A DNA stretch of 19,196 bases from Gammaproteobacteria bacterium (GCA_029859085.1 JAOUDU010000004.1:1-19196), one strand, 5' to 3'. Positions 8,967 to 18,164 are shown, counted from the stretch's first letter. A program made the numbers and translations. The notes: generated from the letters alone by a model not told the origin.

Positions 8967-10060
8967 ATCGGCATGACGACATACAGCGAATCACCGGCAT
9001 CCGACTCCTCGAGCAGGGCACTGCTGTTGGGATCGGACAGGGAAAGTTTCACATATTCCCCGCTCAGGACCCCCAGCACGTCCAGCAGGTAGCTGACATT
9101 GAAGCCCACCTCAAGGGAATCCCCCTGGTACTCTACCGGCACCGCCTCTTCGGCCTCTTCCTGTTCCGGGTTGTTGGCAATGATATCCAGGCTGTTTTTG
9201 GTCACTTTCAGCCGCACACCACGGTATTTTTCGTTGGACAGGATCGCCGCCCGCGTGAAAGCCTGGCGCAGCTCAAGCCTTGATCCCAGCACGATCTTGT
9301 CGGGTGACCGGGGCAGAACTCGCTGATAGTCAGGAAACTTACCGTCCACCAGCTTCGAGGTGAACGTAAAGTCATTGGTGGTCGCGCGGATATGGTTACT
9401 GCCGATAACGATGGCGATGTCGGCATCGTCTTCCAGCAACAGCCGGGCCAGCTCGAGCACGCCCTTGCGGGGCAGGATCACCTGGGTATCGTCGCCAGCT
9501 TCAACTTTCCCGGGGAGGGTACATAACGCCAAGCGGTGGCCGTCAGTGGCGACAACCCGCATTTGATTGGCCTTGATCTCCCACAGCATGCCGTTGAGGT
9601 AGTACCGCACGTCCTGCTGGGCCATCGCGAAACCGGTTCGATCGATCAGGCGCTTCAGTTGCCCCTGTTTTACCGTGAACTGGTGGGTGCCCATGCTGTC
9701 CTCGACATTGGGAAACTCCCGGGCGGGAAGCGTGGCCAGGGTAAATCGGCTGCGACCGGACTTCACCGTCACCTTGCTGTCCTGGGCGGTGAAATCTATA
9801 TCCGCACCCTCAGGCAATGATTTGCAGATATCCACCAGTTTACGGGCGGGCACGGTAACCTCTCCGGAGTCGCCGGGCTTTGCCAGCTTGACCCGGCCCA
9901 CCAGCTCGACTTCCAGGTCCGTCCCGGTCAGTGCCAGCTGGTCGCCCTCCAGCACCAGCAGTACATTTGCCAGGATGGGCAGGGTCTGCCTGCGCTCGAC
10001 CACTCCGGCCACGAGATTCAACGGTTTCAGCAAGGCATCCCGCGAAATAGTGAACTTCAT
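8957..10060 (-). CDS. dnaN: DNA polymerase III beta subunit (sliding clamp)
   Basis: A 367-residue protein, against 366 in E. coli, made of three repeated clamp domains. It begins MKFTISRDALLKPLNLVAGVVERRQTLPILANVLL and ends with the usual YVVMPMRL. The dimer encircles DNA and tethers Pol III and other clamp-binding proteins. The frame extends 10 codons further upstream, but the conserved start is the ATG at 10060, with AAAGAG a few nt before it. The gene lies 111 nt downstream of dnaA and 76 nt upstream of recF, and its stop codon sits in a GC-rich hairpin loop. Confidence 0.98.
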   Translation of the reverse strand: MKFTISRDALLKPLNLVAGVVERRQTLPILANVLLVLEGDQLALTGTDLEVELVGRVKLAKPGDSGEVTVPARKLVDICKSLPEGADIDFTAQDSKVTVKSGRSRFTLATLPAREFPNVEDSMGTHQFTVKQGQLKRLIDRTGFAMAQQDVRYYLNGMLWEIKANQMRVVATDGHRLALCTLPGKVEAGDDTQVILPRKGVLELARLLLEDDADIAIVIGSNHIRATTNDFTFTSKLVDGKFPDYQRVLPRSPDKIVLGSRLELRQAFTRAAILSNEKYRGVRLKVTKNSLDIIANNPEQEEAEEAVPVEYQGDSLEVGFNVSYLLDVLGVLSGEYVKLSLSDPNSSALLEESDAGDSLYVVMPMRL

Positions 10061-10102
10061 ATAACTCTTTTCCCTTCCCAAAGATGGCATTTAATGTGAT
10101 TG

Positions 10103-10129
10103 CCCGGCGGGGCCTTTACCCGCCCCGGG
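10103..10129. repeat. GC-rich hairpin in the dnaA-dnaN gap
   Basis: GGCGGG (10106-10111) pairs with CCCGCC (10119-10124) around a 7-nt loop. Outer CCC (10103-10105) and GGG (10127-10129) can extend the stem past a two-base bulge. There is no T-run on the minus strand side, so an attenuator or processing role is more likely than full termination. Confidence 0.4.
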
Positions 10130-10171
10130 ACACGTAATCAGAGACGCTATCCGGCTAACTGACGAAGATTA

Positions 10172-11671
10172 TCAAGTTGTGAGCGATCGCAACAGGTTTT
10201 TGTAATCTTCGCTAATATCGGAGTTAGATTCACGAAGTTCCTTGATTTTACGGCATCCATGCAACACTGTCGTGTGGTCCCTGCCACCAAAACTGTCGCC
10301 GATTTCCGGCAGGCTGTAATTGGTCAATTCCTTTGCCAGGGCCATCGCGACCTGGCGGGGACGGGCCACCGAACGACTGCGCCGCCGGGACATCAGATCG
10401 GCCACCTTGATCTTGTAATACTCGGCCACCGTGCGCTGGATATTATCGAGGCTCACCTGTTTGTCCTGCAGGGCCAGCAGGTCCTTCAGGCTGTCCTTGA
10501 CCAGCTCCACATCGATGGGCTTGCCTATGAAGTGTGCACTCGCTATCACTCTCTTCAGGGCACCCTCAAGCTCTCTTACATTTGAACGAATGCGCTGGGC
10601 TATAAAAAATGCGGCGTCCGGGGGCAGGTCAATACGAGCCTGGGTGGCTTTTTTCATCAGGATGGCGACCCTGGTTTCCAGCTCCGGTGGCTCCACGGCC
10701 ACCGTCAGTCCCCAGCCAAAGCGGGATTTCAGCCGCTCTTCCAGGCCATCGATTTCCTTGGGATAGCGGTCACAGGTCAGGATCATCTGCTGGCCGCCCT
10801 CGAGCAGGGCATTGAAGGTGTGGAAAAACTCTTCCTGGGACCGGTCTTTCTTGGCGAAAAACTGGATGTCATCGATCAGCAGCGCATCGACTGACCGGTA
10901 GTAACGCTTGAAATCGCTGATCGCGTTGAGCTGAATCGCCTTGACCATATCCGCCACGAAACGCTCTGAGTGCAGGTATACCACTTTGGCCTGGGGATTT
11001 TCCTGCTTCAGGGCATTGCCGACCGCGTGCATCAGGTGGGTCTTGCCCAGACCCACGCCACCGTACAGAAACAACGGGTTATAGGAGTCGCCGGGATTTT
11101 GTGCCACCTGTTTGGCAGCTGCCAGTGCCAGCTGGTTGGATTTGCCCTCGATGAAATTGTCGAACGTATAATTCTCGACCAGGTGGTGCTGGTGCTGCAG
11201 GGAGCCGACCACTTCCACCTTTCGCGCGGGCTCTGCCCTGGACTGGCCGCTCCTGGGGGAGTGGCTGTCCGGAGAGAACATATTGCCGCTGGTCGCGTCG
11301 CCGGAGATCGCCGGCTGCATACCCCGGGAGAGCTCGACCCTGGCTGGCTCCCGCCCTGGCGCGGGGGTTTCGGAAGCCACGGAACCGGCAGAAAAAGCTG
11401 CCTGGGGGTCAGCCCCCTTTGGTGAGCCCCCGGTCCCTATCTGGAGCACCACGTTGGTAACACTCTCGCGCCCCAACTCCCTGACCAGCTCGGATATCCG
11501 CTCGGCAAACTTGTCCGATACAAAGTCCTTGATGAAGCGGTTTGGCGCCAGCAGCATCAGGTTGCGCCCGTCAATATTCGCCTGCAGCGGCCTGATCCAG
11601 GTGTTGAACTGTTGTGATGGTAACTCGTCCTGCAGCCGGTCGACGCACTGCTGCCACACTACTTCAGGCAA
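10172..11671 (-). CDS. dnaA: Chromosomal replication initiator protein DnaA
   Basis: A 499-residue AAA+ initiator that binds DnaA boxes and opens the origin. Domain I (1-~80) has [27 protein letters not shown] variable linker follows to about 160. The AAA+ domain has Walker [10 protein letters not shown] and Walker [10 protein letters not shown]. The C-terminal DNA-binding domain carries the DnaA signature ([15 protein letters not shown]...[15 protein letters not shown]). The start is TTG at 11671-11669: conserved N-terminal residues begin right there, and AGGGG lies 6 nt upstream. Upstream on the minus strand, a -10-like TATTAT (11781-11776) has a perfect DnaA box (11798-11806) over its -35 area, which fits autoregulation. 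Confidence 0.98.
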   Translation of the reverse strand: MPEVVWQQCVDRLQDELPSQQFNTWIRPLQANIDGRNLMLLAPNRFIKDFVSDKFAERISELVRELGRESVTNVVLQIGTGGSPKGADPQAAFSAGSVASETPAPGREPARVELSRGMQPAISGDATSGNMFSPDSHSPRSGQSRAEPARKVEVVGSLQHQHHLVENYTFDNFIEGKSNQLALAAAKQVAQNPGDSYNPLFLYGGVGLGKTHLMHAVGNALKQENPQAKVVYLHSERFVADMVKAIQLNAISDFKRYYRSVDALLIDDIQFFAKKDRSQEEFFHTFNALLEGGQQMILTCDRYPKEIDGLEERLKSRFGWGLTVAVEPPELETRVAILMKKATQARIDLPPDAAFFIAQRIRSNVRELEGALKRVIASAHFIGKPIDVELVKDSLKDLLALQDKQVSLDNIQRTVAEYYKIKVADLMSRRRSRSVARPRQVAMALAKELTNYSLPEIGDSFGGRDHTTVLHGCRKIKELRESNSDISEDYKNLLRSLTT

Positions 11672-11797
11672 AATGATCCCCTATATGCCGGTCGCGAGAC
11701 CGATCAATCACAGCGAAAGTTTGAATACATCAAAGGTCGTAACTTACTGGTGGTTATTGTCCTTCCAGCGGGAGAATAATACGCTGCCTTTGGAGAG

Positions 11798-11806
11798 TTA
11801 TCCACA
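11798..11806 (+). promoter_or_regulatory. Perfect DnaA box
   Basis: TTATCCACA, matching TTATNCACA at all nine positions. It sits in the dnaA promoter region, just before the A+T-rich tract of the candidate origin. Confidence 0.85.
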
Positions 11807-11823
11807 TAAATAACGCCTGCGGG

Positions 11824-11880
11824 ATAAAATTTATTTTCATTAAAAATCATATATATAGGCTTATATCGTACATTTTTTAA
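11824..11880. other. A+T-rich tract, candidate DNA-unwinding element
   Basis: 49 of 57 bases are A or T in an otherwise G+C-rich window, including the run ATATATAGG and a T6 run. It lies between the perfect DnaA box and the two opposite-strand boxes, the usual place for strand opening. Confidence 0.5.
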
Positions 11881-11916
11881 GCGTTTTTGTGACAGCTGCC
11901 GGGGGATTCTTTTTCC

Positions 11917-11936
11917 TGTTGATAAGTTGTGTATAT
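11917..11936 (-). promoter_or_regulatory. Pair of near-consensus DnaA boxes
   Basis: On the minus strand TTATCAACA (11925-11917) and ATATACACA (11936-11928) each differ from TTATNCACA by one base. They are separated by 2 nt and share orientation. Confidence 0.55.
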
Positions 11937-12085
11937 CTTTGGGGGAAAGTGTGGGCTGATAGCCCGGGACCGCGCCGGACCTGGCTTGTGGCGGTTGTCG
12001 AAAACCTGCGCCGGGATGCCGCAGAACCGGCCCCGGGCGGCCCGCCCACCGCCAATGCTCTCGGGTAATATTACCGCCGCTGCGA

Positions 12086-12114
12086 TTGAATTAACCGCGA
12101 CATTTCAATAGAAT
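12086..12114 (+). promoter_or_regulatory. Candidate sigma70 promoter of the rpmH operon
   Basis: TTGAAT (12086-12091, 4/6) and TAGAAT (12109-12114, 5/6) are separated by exactly 17 nt. Transcription would start near 12121, about 80 nt before rpmH. Confidence 0.6.
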
Positions 12115-12201
12115 ACCCCACCTTTTTTCCGGTCAACGTCTGCCGCCGGGTCCTCGGGCCAAACGGTAGCCTGTGGCTTGCACTCAATCTGGAACATAGC
12201 T

Positions 12202-12336
12202 ATGAAAAGAACTTTTCAGCCCAGCGTACTGAAACGCGCTCGCACCCACGGCTTCCGTGCACGTATGGCAACCAAGGGCGGCCGCCAGGTACTGAACCGC
12301 CGTCGCGCCCGGGGTCGCAAGCGCCTGGCTCTCTAA
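12202..12336 (+). CDS. rpmH: 50S ribosomal protein L34
   Basis: A 44-residue, very basic protein: [20 protein letters not shown], then [24 protein letters not shown]. Length and sequence are typical of bacterial L34, a late-assembling protein of the large ribosomal subunit. The only small oddity is alanine where KRKRTHGFR is more usual. The ATG at 12202 has a weak GGA about 9 nt upstream. It is first in the rpmH-rnpA-yidD-yidC-mnmE series and is preceded by a good promoter candidate. Confidence 0.97.
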   Translation: MKRTFQPSVLKRARTHGFRARMATKGGRQVLNRRRARGRKRLAL

Positions 12337-12355
12337 ATCCGGGTAACCATTCCGG

Positions 12356-12754
12356 GTGAGCGCCAAGGCTCTCGACGAACGTTTTCCCAAAACCAGGCGC
12401 TTACTCAAGGCCGGTGATTACAGCAGGGTCTTCGACAACGCGCAGGTAAAGGCGTCACACAAATACCTGCTGTTGCTGGCTTCGTTGAATGACCAACCCG
12501 GGCATCGCCTGGGGCTGGTTATAGCAAAGAAAAATGTCCGACTGGCAGTACAGCGCAATCGTATCAAGCGCATTGCCCGGGAGTTTTTTCGCACCCTGCC
12601 GGACACTGAACCGACCATGGACGTTGTGCTGCTGACTCGCCGGGGTATAGATCAGTTGGATAATGCGGAACTATCCTCTATATTGCAGCAGCAGTGGCAT
12701 AAGCTGAGCCACAACATCCCCAAGCCTGAATCGAATACCAGCCGGGACCGCTAA
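12356..12754 (+). CDS. rnpA: Ribonuclease P protein component
   Basis: A 132-residue basic protein, the subunit that helps the RNase P RNA bind precursor tRNA 5' leaders. The conserved core is present: [49 protein letters not shown] (the RNR motif) and [15 protein letters not shown]. The start is GTG at 12356, 19 nt after the rpmH stop. There is no strong ribosome-binding site, so coupling to rpmH translation is likely. Its TAA overlaps the yidD ATG by one base (TAATG). The RNA component is not in this window. Confidence 0.95.
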   Translation: MSAKALDERFPKTRRLLKAGDYSRVFDNAQVKASHKYLLLLASLNDQPGHRLGLVIAKKNVRLAVQRNRIKRIAREFFRTLPDTEPTMDVVLLTRRGIDQLDNAELSSILQQQWHKLSHNIPKPESNTSRDR

Positions 12755-12981
12755 TGCGTCGCTTGTTCATTTTTTTTATCGGTTGCTACAAAGCCTGCGT
12801 GAGTCCTTTCCTGGGCAACAACTGCCGGTTCTATCCCAGCTGCTCCACCTATGCCCAGGAAGCCATTGCCAACCACGGGGTTTTCAGGGGTTGTTACCTC
12901 GCCCTGCGCCGACTGGGTAAGTGCCATCCATGGCACGAGGGCGGAATAGATCCCGTCCCTCCCTGCCCGCACTCACACTAA
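12754..12981 (+). CDS. yidD: Membrane protein insertion efficiency factor YidD
   Basis: A 75-residue protein with the family pattern: an N-terminal amphipathic or hydrophobic helix ([20 protein letters not shown]), then [48 protein letters not shown]. The conserved cysteines and the CRFYPSCS and [13 protein letters not shown] motifs are all present. It is thought to assist YidC in membrane insertion. Its ATG overlaps the rnpA stop and it ends 15 nt before yidC, so all are likely translated from one mRNA. Confidence 0.96.
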   Translation: MRRLFIFFIGCYKACVSPFLGNNCRFYPSCSTYAQEAIANHGVFRGCYLALRRLGKCHPWHEGGIDPVPPCPHSH

Positions 12982-12996
12982 ACCAAAGATATCATT

Positions 12997-14694
12997 ATGG
13001 ATTTGCAACGCTCATTGCTCATTGGCGCCATAGCCGTACTGTCTTTCATGCTGCTGACGAAGTGGGTGGAGTTCAAGGATGCGAGGTCCGGCGCACACCC
13101 CCAGGAAAACACCAGGCTGCTCTCCGCCGATCCCGGGACCTCCACACCTGACCTGCCCGCGGCGAAGGCCGCAGAGTCAGCCGATGACCTGCCCGCGGTG
13201 GCGGATTCAACACCGGCACCGACGCCGGCAGACAGCCCCGCGGCGAACAACGGGCGCATTATCCAGATTCACACCGACGTGCTGCAGTTGGCGGTTGACC
13301 TTGCCGGTGGTGACATCGTCGAGCTGGCGCTACCCAAATACCCCGCGCAGCTGAATACACCGGATGTACCTTTTGTATTGCTTGAGGAAAACACCACCCG
13401 GACCTATATCGCCCAGAGCGGCCTGATCGGCCCCAACGGCATCGACAAAAATGGGCGCCCCACCTATACCACTACTTCTTCTATTTACAGGATGGCCGAG
13501 GGCAAGGACGAGCTGGTAGTCGCACTGCAGTGGCAGGATGACACCGGAGTAAAAGTCACCAAGCGTTTCACCCTGGAACGAGGGGACTACCTCATCAGGA
13601 TCGACTACCTGGTCGAGAATGGCGGCGACAGCCGCTGGCAGGCCAACCTCTTCGGCCAGCTCAAGCGCGACAGCAGCCCAGCGCCGTCAGCCAATAGTAC
13701 CGGCGGCATGGGACTCAATCCCTTCCTGGGCGCCGCGCTCACGCAGCCCGATGACCACTTCACCAAGTTCACCTTCAAACAGATGGCCGAAGATCCTTTC
13801 AAGGCCAGTCTGCCCGGGGGCTGGGTGGCGATGATAGAGCACTATTTCCTCAGCGCCTGGATTCCCAACCCCGCGCAAAACCACAACTACAGCACAAGGG
13901 TTACCAGCGGCGGCTTCAATATAGCGGGATTCACCAGCCCGGCCCTCGTGCTGGAACCCGGCCAGCAGGGTGAGGTCGGGGCAAAGTTCTACGCGGGCCC
14001 CAAGGACCAGTACCGGCTGAAGGAAATATCGCCCTACCTCGAACTCAGCGTGGATTACGGCTGGTTGTGGTGGATTGCCCAACCCCTGTTCTGGCTGCTG
14101 ACAAAAATACATTCGCTGGTCGGCAACTGGGGCGTGGCTATCATCCTGCTGACAGTCACCGTCAAGGCAGCATTTTTCAAGCTGTCCGCCACCAGCTACA
14201 GGTCCATGGCCAATATGCGCCGGGTCCAGCCCAAGATGCAGGACATTCGCGAGCAGTTCGCGGATGACAAGCAGAAACAATCCCAGGCCATGATGGAGCT
14301 GTACCGCAAGGAAAAGATCAACCCGATGGGGGGCTGCCTGCCGATAATGGTACAGATGCCGGTATTTATCGCGCTCTACTGGACCCTGATGGAAAGCGTG
14401 GAGCTGCGCCAGGCGCCGTTTATCCTGTGGATAAAGGATCTCTCGGTCATGGACCCGTACTTCGTGCTGCCGCTGCTGATGGGAGCCAGCATGTTCTGCA
14501 TGCAACTGCTGAACCCTCCACCACCGGACCCCATGCAGGCGAAGATCATGAAGTGGATGCCGATCGTATTTACTTTCTTCTTCCTGTGGTTCCCGGCCGG
14601 CCTGGTACTGTACTGGGTCGTCAATAACCTGTTGTCCATGGCGCAGCAGTACGTCATCACCCGGCAAATCGAGGCCGGGGCCGCGAAGTCCTGA
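12997..14694 (+). CDS. yidC: Membrane protein insertase YidC
   Basis: A 565-residue inner-membrane insertase that works alone or with SecYEG. An N-terminal membrane segment (about residues 4-21, [18 protein letters not shown]) is followed by an acidic, proline-rich linker and a large periplasmic domain (about 60-345). The insertase core comes next, with five membrane helices including [33 protein letters not shown], the [18 protein letters not shown] segment, and a final helix in [28 protein letters not shown]. The hydrophilic-groove basic residue is lysine (TVKAAFF) where E. coli has arginine. The TGA at 14692-14694 overlaps the likely mnmE start. Confidence 0.97.
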   Translation: MDLQRSLLIGAIAVLSFMLLTKWVEFKDARSGAHPQENTRLLSADPGTSTPDLPAAKAAESADDLPAVADSTPAPTPADSPAANNGRIIQIHTDVLQLAVDLAGGDIVELALPKYPAQLNTPDVPFVLLEENTTRTYIAQSGLIGPNGIDKNGRPTYTTTSSIYRMAEGKDELVVALQWQDDTGVKVTKRFTLERGDYLIRIDYLVENGGDSRWQANLFGQLKRDSSPAPSANSTGGMGLNPFLGAALTQPDDHFTKFTFKQMAEDPFKASLPGGWVAMIEHYFLSAWIPNPAQNHNYSTRVTSGGFNIAGFTSPALVLEPGQQGEVGAKFYAGPKDQYRLKEISPYLELSVDYGWLWWIAQPLFWLLTKIHSLVGNWGVAIILLTVTVKAAFFKLSATSYRSMANMRRVQPKMQDIREQFADDKQKQSQAMMELYRKEKINPMGGCLPIMVQMPVFIALYWTLMESVELRQAPFILWIKDLSVMDPYFVLPLLMGASMFCMQLLNPPPPDPMQAKIMKWMPIVFTFFFLWFPAGLVLYWVVNNLLSMAQQYVITRQIEAGAAKS

Positions 14695-16055
14695 TCGACA
14701 GGGATACCATTGCGGCCATCGCGACCGCTCCGGGCAGGGGCGGCGTGGGCATCATCCGTATCTCCGGCCCCGGGGCCGGTGCGATAGGCGCCGCGCTGTG
14801 CCGGCTCGAGTTCCGGCCTCGCCACGCCCACCTTGCCTCTTTTCATACCATCGATGGAACCCTGCTGGATTCAGGCATAGCACTGTTTTTTCCAGGTCCC
14901 CACTCTTTTACCGGCGAGGACGTGGTTGAACTCCAGGCCCATGGCGGCCCGGTTATTCTCGACCTGCTGCTGCAGGATGCCTGCCAGCGGGGTGCGCGCC
15001 TGGCGCGGCCGGGAGAGTTTTCCGAGCGCGCCTATCTCAATGACAAAATCGACCTGGCCCAGGCCGAGGCTATTGCCGACCTCATAAACAGCACCACCCG
15101 GCAGGGGGCGCTGAACGCCAGTCGCTCGTTGCAGGGTGAGTTTTCACGCAGGATCAATCAACTGGTCGCGATGGTGACCAACCTCAGGGTGTATGTGGAG
15201 GCCGCTATAGATTTCCCCGAGGAGGAGATCGATTTTATCCAGGAGGGACAGGTGGCGCAGCAACTGGCAGCCATCATCGAACAGCTGGATGCAGTGCTGC
15301 GCCAGGCGCGACAGGGCAGCCTTATGCAGGAAGGTATGAAGCTGGTAATCGCCGGCAAGCCCAACGCTGGAAAATCCAGTCTGCTGAACGCCTTGTCAGG
15401 CAGTGATAACGCTATCGTCACAGCGATCGCGGGCACCACCCGCGACGTGCTGCGCGAACATATCCAGATAGATGGCATGCCCCTGCACATAGTGGACACC
15501 GCCGGACTTCGGGACAGCGAGGACGAAGTGGAACAGGAAGGTATTCGCCGCGCCTGGCGAGAAATGGCATCGGCGGACAGGATCCTTCTGGTAGTGGATG
15601 ACAGCGATCCCACCGCTGTCGATCATCCGGACCTGATCTGGCCGGAACGCAGCGAGCACCTCGATCGCGATATTCCGGTTACGATAATTCACAACAAGTG
15701 CGACCTTTCGGGCCATCCCCCCCGGCTGGACCCGAAGGGCGATAATGCCGTAGTGGTTCTGTCAGCCAAAACCGGCGCGGGCATGGACCTGCTCAGGCAG
15801 CACCTTAAATCCTGCATGGGTTTCCAGAATTCCGGTGAGGGTAATTTCAGCGCGCGGCGTCGACACCTGCAGGCACTTGAAACCGCTGGCGGGTTCCTGC
15901 GGGCCGGCCGGGACCAGCTGCTGGCAGCGGGAGCCGGCGAACTGCTGGCGGAAGACCTGCGGCAGTGCCAGCAAAGCCTCGGCGAGATAACCGGGGCCGT
16001 CAGCAGTGACGAGTTACTGGGACATATATTCTCGAGTTTTTGCATCGGCAAATAA
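14691..16055 (+). CDS. mnmE: tRNA-5-carboxymethylaminomethyl-2-thiouridine(34) synthesis GTPase MnmE
   Basis: A 454-residue GTPase if begun at CTG 14691, exactly the E. coli length. With MnmG it modifies the wobble uridine of several tRNAs. The N-terminal domain includes [23 protein letters not shown] and [19 protein letters not shown]. The G domain has [12 protein letters not shown] (222-229 for the P-loop), DTAGL and NKCD, and the protein ends with the catalytic FCIGK. The conserved [14 protein letters not shown] lies upstream of the first canonical in-frame start (GTG 14745), and no ATG, GTG or TTG precedes it before the in-frame stop at 14625. CTG at 14691, overlapping the yidC stop as CTGA, is the best candidate. 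Its usual partner mnmG does not follow. Confidence 0.94.
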   Translation: MIDRDTIAAIATAPGRGGVGIIRISGPGAGAIGAALCRLEFRPRHAHLASFHTIDGTLLDSGIALFFPGPHSFTGEDVVELQAHGGPVILDLLLQDACQRGARLARPGEFSERAYLNDKIDLAQAEAIADLINSTTRQGALNASRSLQGEFSRRINQLVAMVTNLRVYVEAAIDFPEEEIDFIQEGQVAQQLAAIIEQLDAVLRQARQGSLMQEGMKLVIAGKPNAGKSSLLNALSGSDNAIVTAIAGTTRDVLREHIQIDGMPLHIVDTAGLRDSEDEVEQEGIRRAWREMASADRILLVVDDSDPTAVDHPDLIWPERSEHLDRDIPVTIIHNKCDLSGHPPRLDPKGDNAVVVLSAKTGAGMDLLRQHLKSCMGFQNSGEGNFSARRRHLQALETAGGFLRAGRDQLLAAGAGELLAEDLRQCQQSLGEITGAVSSDELLGHIFSSFCIGK

Positions 16056-16487
16056 CCCCGGGATATACACACTCCAGGCACAGTTATCCCACAACCTTAC
16101 CCACATATATATATCGATACACAGGCTATCCCCTCGCTGCTAACCCCGACATCATGACAGTTGGCGGATGTGCAGGCTTTGGGGAAAATCCCTGTATAAA
16201 CACTGATCCCGGCCTGAATCCAGCTGTGGACAAACCAGCACGCGGTCGGAGGGCGAATTCTGTACACAGAAGAAGCCGTTCCGTACACCGGGTAGCCACG
16301 GCTTTTCAACGCCGGTTTCAGTGGTTTCAGCTGTACTTGTGATAGTCGTATCCCGTTGTTTCATAAGGAGTAAATCGGCTTATCCACGAGTCCGGGGTCC
16401 CCTAATAATAATTACAACAATAGTTCTATATATACAGGCATATATATTTACTTTGTATTAATTACCTCTAGCACGCGCATTGCCGAT
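16056..16487. other. Candidate replication origin 2 / DnaA-box region downstream of mnmE
   Basis: No gene is visible in this 432-nt gap. Four one-mismatch DnaA boxes occur: ATATACACA at 16063-16071, TTACCCACA at 16097-16105, TTGTCCACA on the minus strand at 16225-16233 and TTATCCACG at 16380-16388. There are also several 7/9 matches and a split box TTATCCCACA at 16084-16093. A strongly A+T-rich tract follows at 16403-16464 (52 of 62 bases). A 7-bp inverted repeat (AAGCCGT 16273-16279, ACGGCTT 16298-16304, then TT) could be a weak terminator for mnmE. Only one GATC is present (16205). In E. coli the origin lies next to mnmG, the gene that normally follows mnmE. Confidence 0.5.
16403..16464. 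other. A+T-rich tract, candidate DNA-unwinding element of the second region
   Basis: 52 of 62 bases are A or T, with TATATATA-type runs, immediately after the near-perfect box at 16380-16388. Such composition is exceptional in this window. Confidence 0.45.
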
Positions 16488-18035
16488 TTATTCTGCCGCC
16501 GGTCCCGGATACTGGTCGCGCAGCACCCGCTTGAGAACCTTGCCGCTGGGGTTGCGCGGAATCTGCTCGATAAACACCACCGCCTTGGGCAGCTTGAACC
16601 GCGCCAGTTTACCGTTGCAGTGCGCCAGCACCTGGGCTTCGGTGAGTGAGCTGTCCGATGTCACGACGACCGCCAGTGGGCTCTCACCCCACTTGGCGCT
16701 GTCCTGCCCGATCACGGCCGCATCGACTATCGCCACATGAGCCAGCAGGACATTCTCGATCTCAGCCGGGTAAACGTTTTCACCACCGGAGATGATCATG
16801 TCCTTTATCCGGTCCTGGATCGTGACAAATCCCTCCTCATCCATAACAGCCACATCGCCTGTATGCAGCCAGCCGTCGATAATGGTTTCGGCGGTGGCTT
16901 CCGGCCGGTTCCAGTATTCTTTCATGTTGTGGGGTCCGCGCACCTGGACCTCGCCTGCCTCCCCGCGCGGCAGTTCGTTGCCGGCGGTATCGGCGATGCG
17001 CACCTGGGTGTGGAAGAATGATTTGCCGGTGGAACCGATCTTGCGCCTGGCGTCATCCGGACCGATCAGGCAGGCCGGTCCGCAGGTTTCTGTCATACCG
17101 TAGACCTGGTGAATCTCGATGCCCAGTTCCAGATAGGCGTTGATGGTAGTTACCGGCAGGGGCGCTGCACCGCTGGTGATGGCCCGCAGGCTGGACCAGT
17201 CGAAACGCTGGAAATCCGGTACCTGCAACATGAAACCCAGCATCGCCGGTACCGCCAGGGTGGTGTTGATCTGCTCTGTCTCAATCAGCGACCAGGTTTT
17301 ATGGGGGTCGAAATTGCGCAGGATCACCAGGGTATTGCCCTTGTAGACAGAGCCTATCATCGGTGTGAGGGCGCCAACGTGAAACAGTGGCAACAGTATC
17401 AGGTACTTGTCTGAAAGGTGAATTTCCGCCGTGTTGCACAGGGTGAGCAGCGCCCAGAATACTGTCTTGTGGGTATGCACGACCCCTTTCGGGTTGCCGG
17501 TGGTACCCGAGGTATACATGATAAAAAGGTTGTCGTCCTCCCCGGCCTTGTCCCCAGGTTCACCGGCGCTGTTGCCGGCCAGGAGCTCTTCGTAGCCCAG
17601 CGCAAAATCAGGTCCCCCTTCCTCGATGCAGATCCAGTGCTCGATATCGCTGCCGGCGCTTCCCATGGCCCTTATCTGCTCCACTACGGGGGCGAAATCC
17701 AGGTTGAAAATAAGTACCCTGGCGCCGCCATCCTTGAGGATAAACGCAAGCTCGTCCGCGGTCAGGCGCCAGTTCAGTGGCATCAGGACGATGCCGGCCT
17801 TGGCCGGGCCAAAGAAGCTTTCCAGGAATTCATGGCCGTTATAGGTTAGCAGCGCTGCCCTTTCCCCGCGCCTGAGTCCCAGCGACAGGAGTGAAGAACA
17901 GCACCGGTTGGCCCGCTCATTGAGTTCTGTAAAATTAAATCGGCGGTTTTCCGCAACGTCGAACAGCGCTTCCCGCTGCGGGTTGAGAAAGGCGCGGGTG
18001 GTGAGGGAATCCCCAATATTGAATCCGGTGTTCAT
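16488..18035 (-). CDS. AMP-forming fatty acyl-CoA synthetase
   Basis: A 515-residue acyl-CoA ligase that activates a carboxylic acid as acyl-AMP and transfers it to CoA. All signature motifs are intact: the phosphate-binding loop YTSGTTGNPKG at 174-184, YGMTE at 312-316, TGD at 392-394, RIKDMIISGGENVYPAEIE near 409-427, and the C-terminal PRNPSGKVLKR with the catalytic lysine at about 499. The exact substrate (medium, long or aromatic acid) cannot be read from the sequence. The frame extends to 18098, but GAGG 8 nt before the ATG at 18035 favours that start. It is on the minus strand, opposite to mnmE and facing it across the second origin-like gap. Confidence 0.9.
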   Translation of the reverse strand: MNTGFNIGDSLTTRAFLNPQREALFDVAENRRFNFTELNERANRCCSSLLSLGLRRGERAALLTYNGHEFLESFFGPAKAGIVLMPLNWRLTADELAFILKDGGARVLIFNLDFAPVVEQIRAMGSAGSDIEHWICIEEGGPDFALGYEELLAGNSAGEPGDKAGEDDNLFIMYTSGTTGNPKGVVHTHKTVFWALLTLCNTAEIHLSDKYLILLPLFHVGALTPMIGSVYKGNTLVILRNFDPHKTWSLIETEQINTTLAVPAMLGFMLQVPDFQRFDWSSLRAITSGAAPLPVTTINAYLELGIEIHQVYGMTETCGPACLIGPDDARRKIGSTGKSFFHTQVRIADTAGNELPRGEAGEVQVRGPHNMKEYWNRPEATAETIIDGWLHTGDVAVMDEEGFVTIQDRIKDMIISGGENVYPAEIENVLLAHVAIVDAAVIGQDSAKWGESPLAVVVTSDSSLTEAQVLAHCNGKLARFKLPKAVVFIEQIPRNPSGKVLKRVLRDQYPGPAAE

Positions 18036-18116
18036 GGCAGTGCCTCGCTTTTTCAATTGGCTGGCGTCACTTTCTGCTGGCAGTCCGTGACGGTCCATCA
18101 GTTATCTCTGGCGTGT

Positions 18117-18145
18117 ATTGTAGTTGTTTGGGGCGATCGCGTCAG
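18117..18145 (-). promoter_or_regulatory. Candidate sigma70 promoter of the acyl-CoA synthetase gene
   Basis: On the minus strand CTGACG (18145-18140, 4/6) and TACAAT (18122-18117, 5/6) are separated by exactly 17 nt, about 80 nt upstream of the chosen start. Confidence 0.45.
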
Positions 18146-18164
18146 TTGCGCTTTCGGCTTCGCA

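Larger units (their letters stand above)
11672..12201. other. Candidate replication origin 1: dnaA-rpmH intergenic region
   Basis: No gene is visible in this 530-nt gap. It holds a perfect DnaA box at 11798-11806 and an A+T-rich tract at 11824-11880 (49 of 57 bases A or T). Two near-perfect boxes on the opposite strand lie at 11917-11925 and 11928-11936, only 2 nt apart. The rest is G+C-rich up to the rpmH promoter. Genes on both sides point away, as expected if forks leave from here. Only two GATC sites occur (11675 and 11702), so it is not the GATC-rich Dam/SeqA type of origin. This position matches the origin described in Pseudomonas. Confidence 0.65.

Noticed and set aside
13687..14667. 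326-codon minus-strand frame opposite yidC
   Set aside because: Mirror of conserved yidC codons; rich in H, Q and R with no membrane or enzyme motif.
14745..14747. GTG 14745 as the mnmE start
   Set aside because: It would remove the conserved [14 protein letters not shown], whose codons are intact just upstream.
16084..16093. TTATCCCACA as a DnaA box
   Set aside because: It has an inserted C relative to the 9-bp box, so binding is doubtful; noted but not counted.
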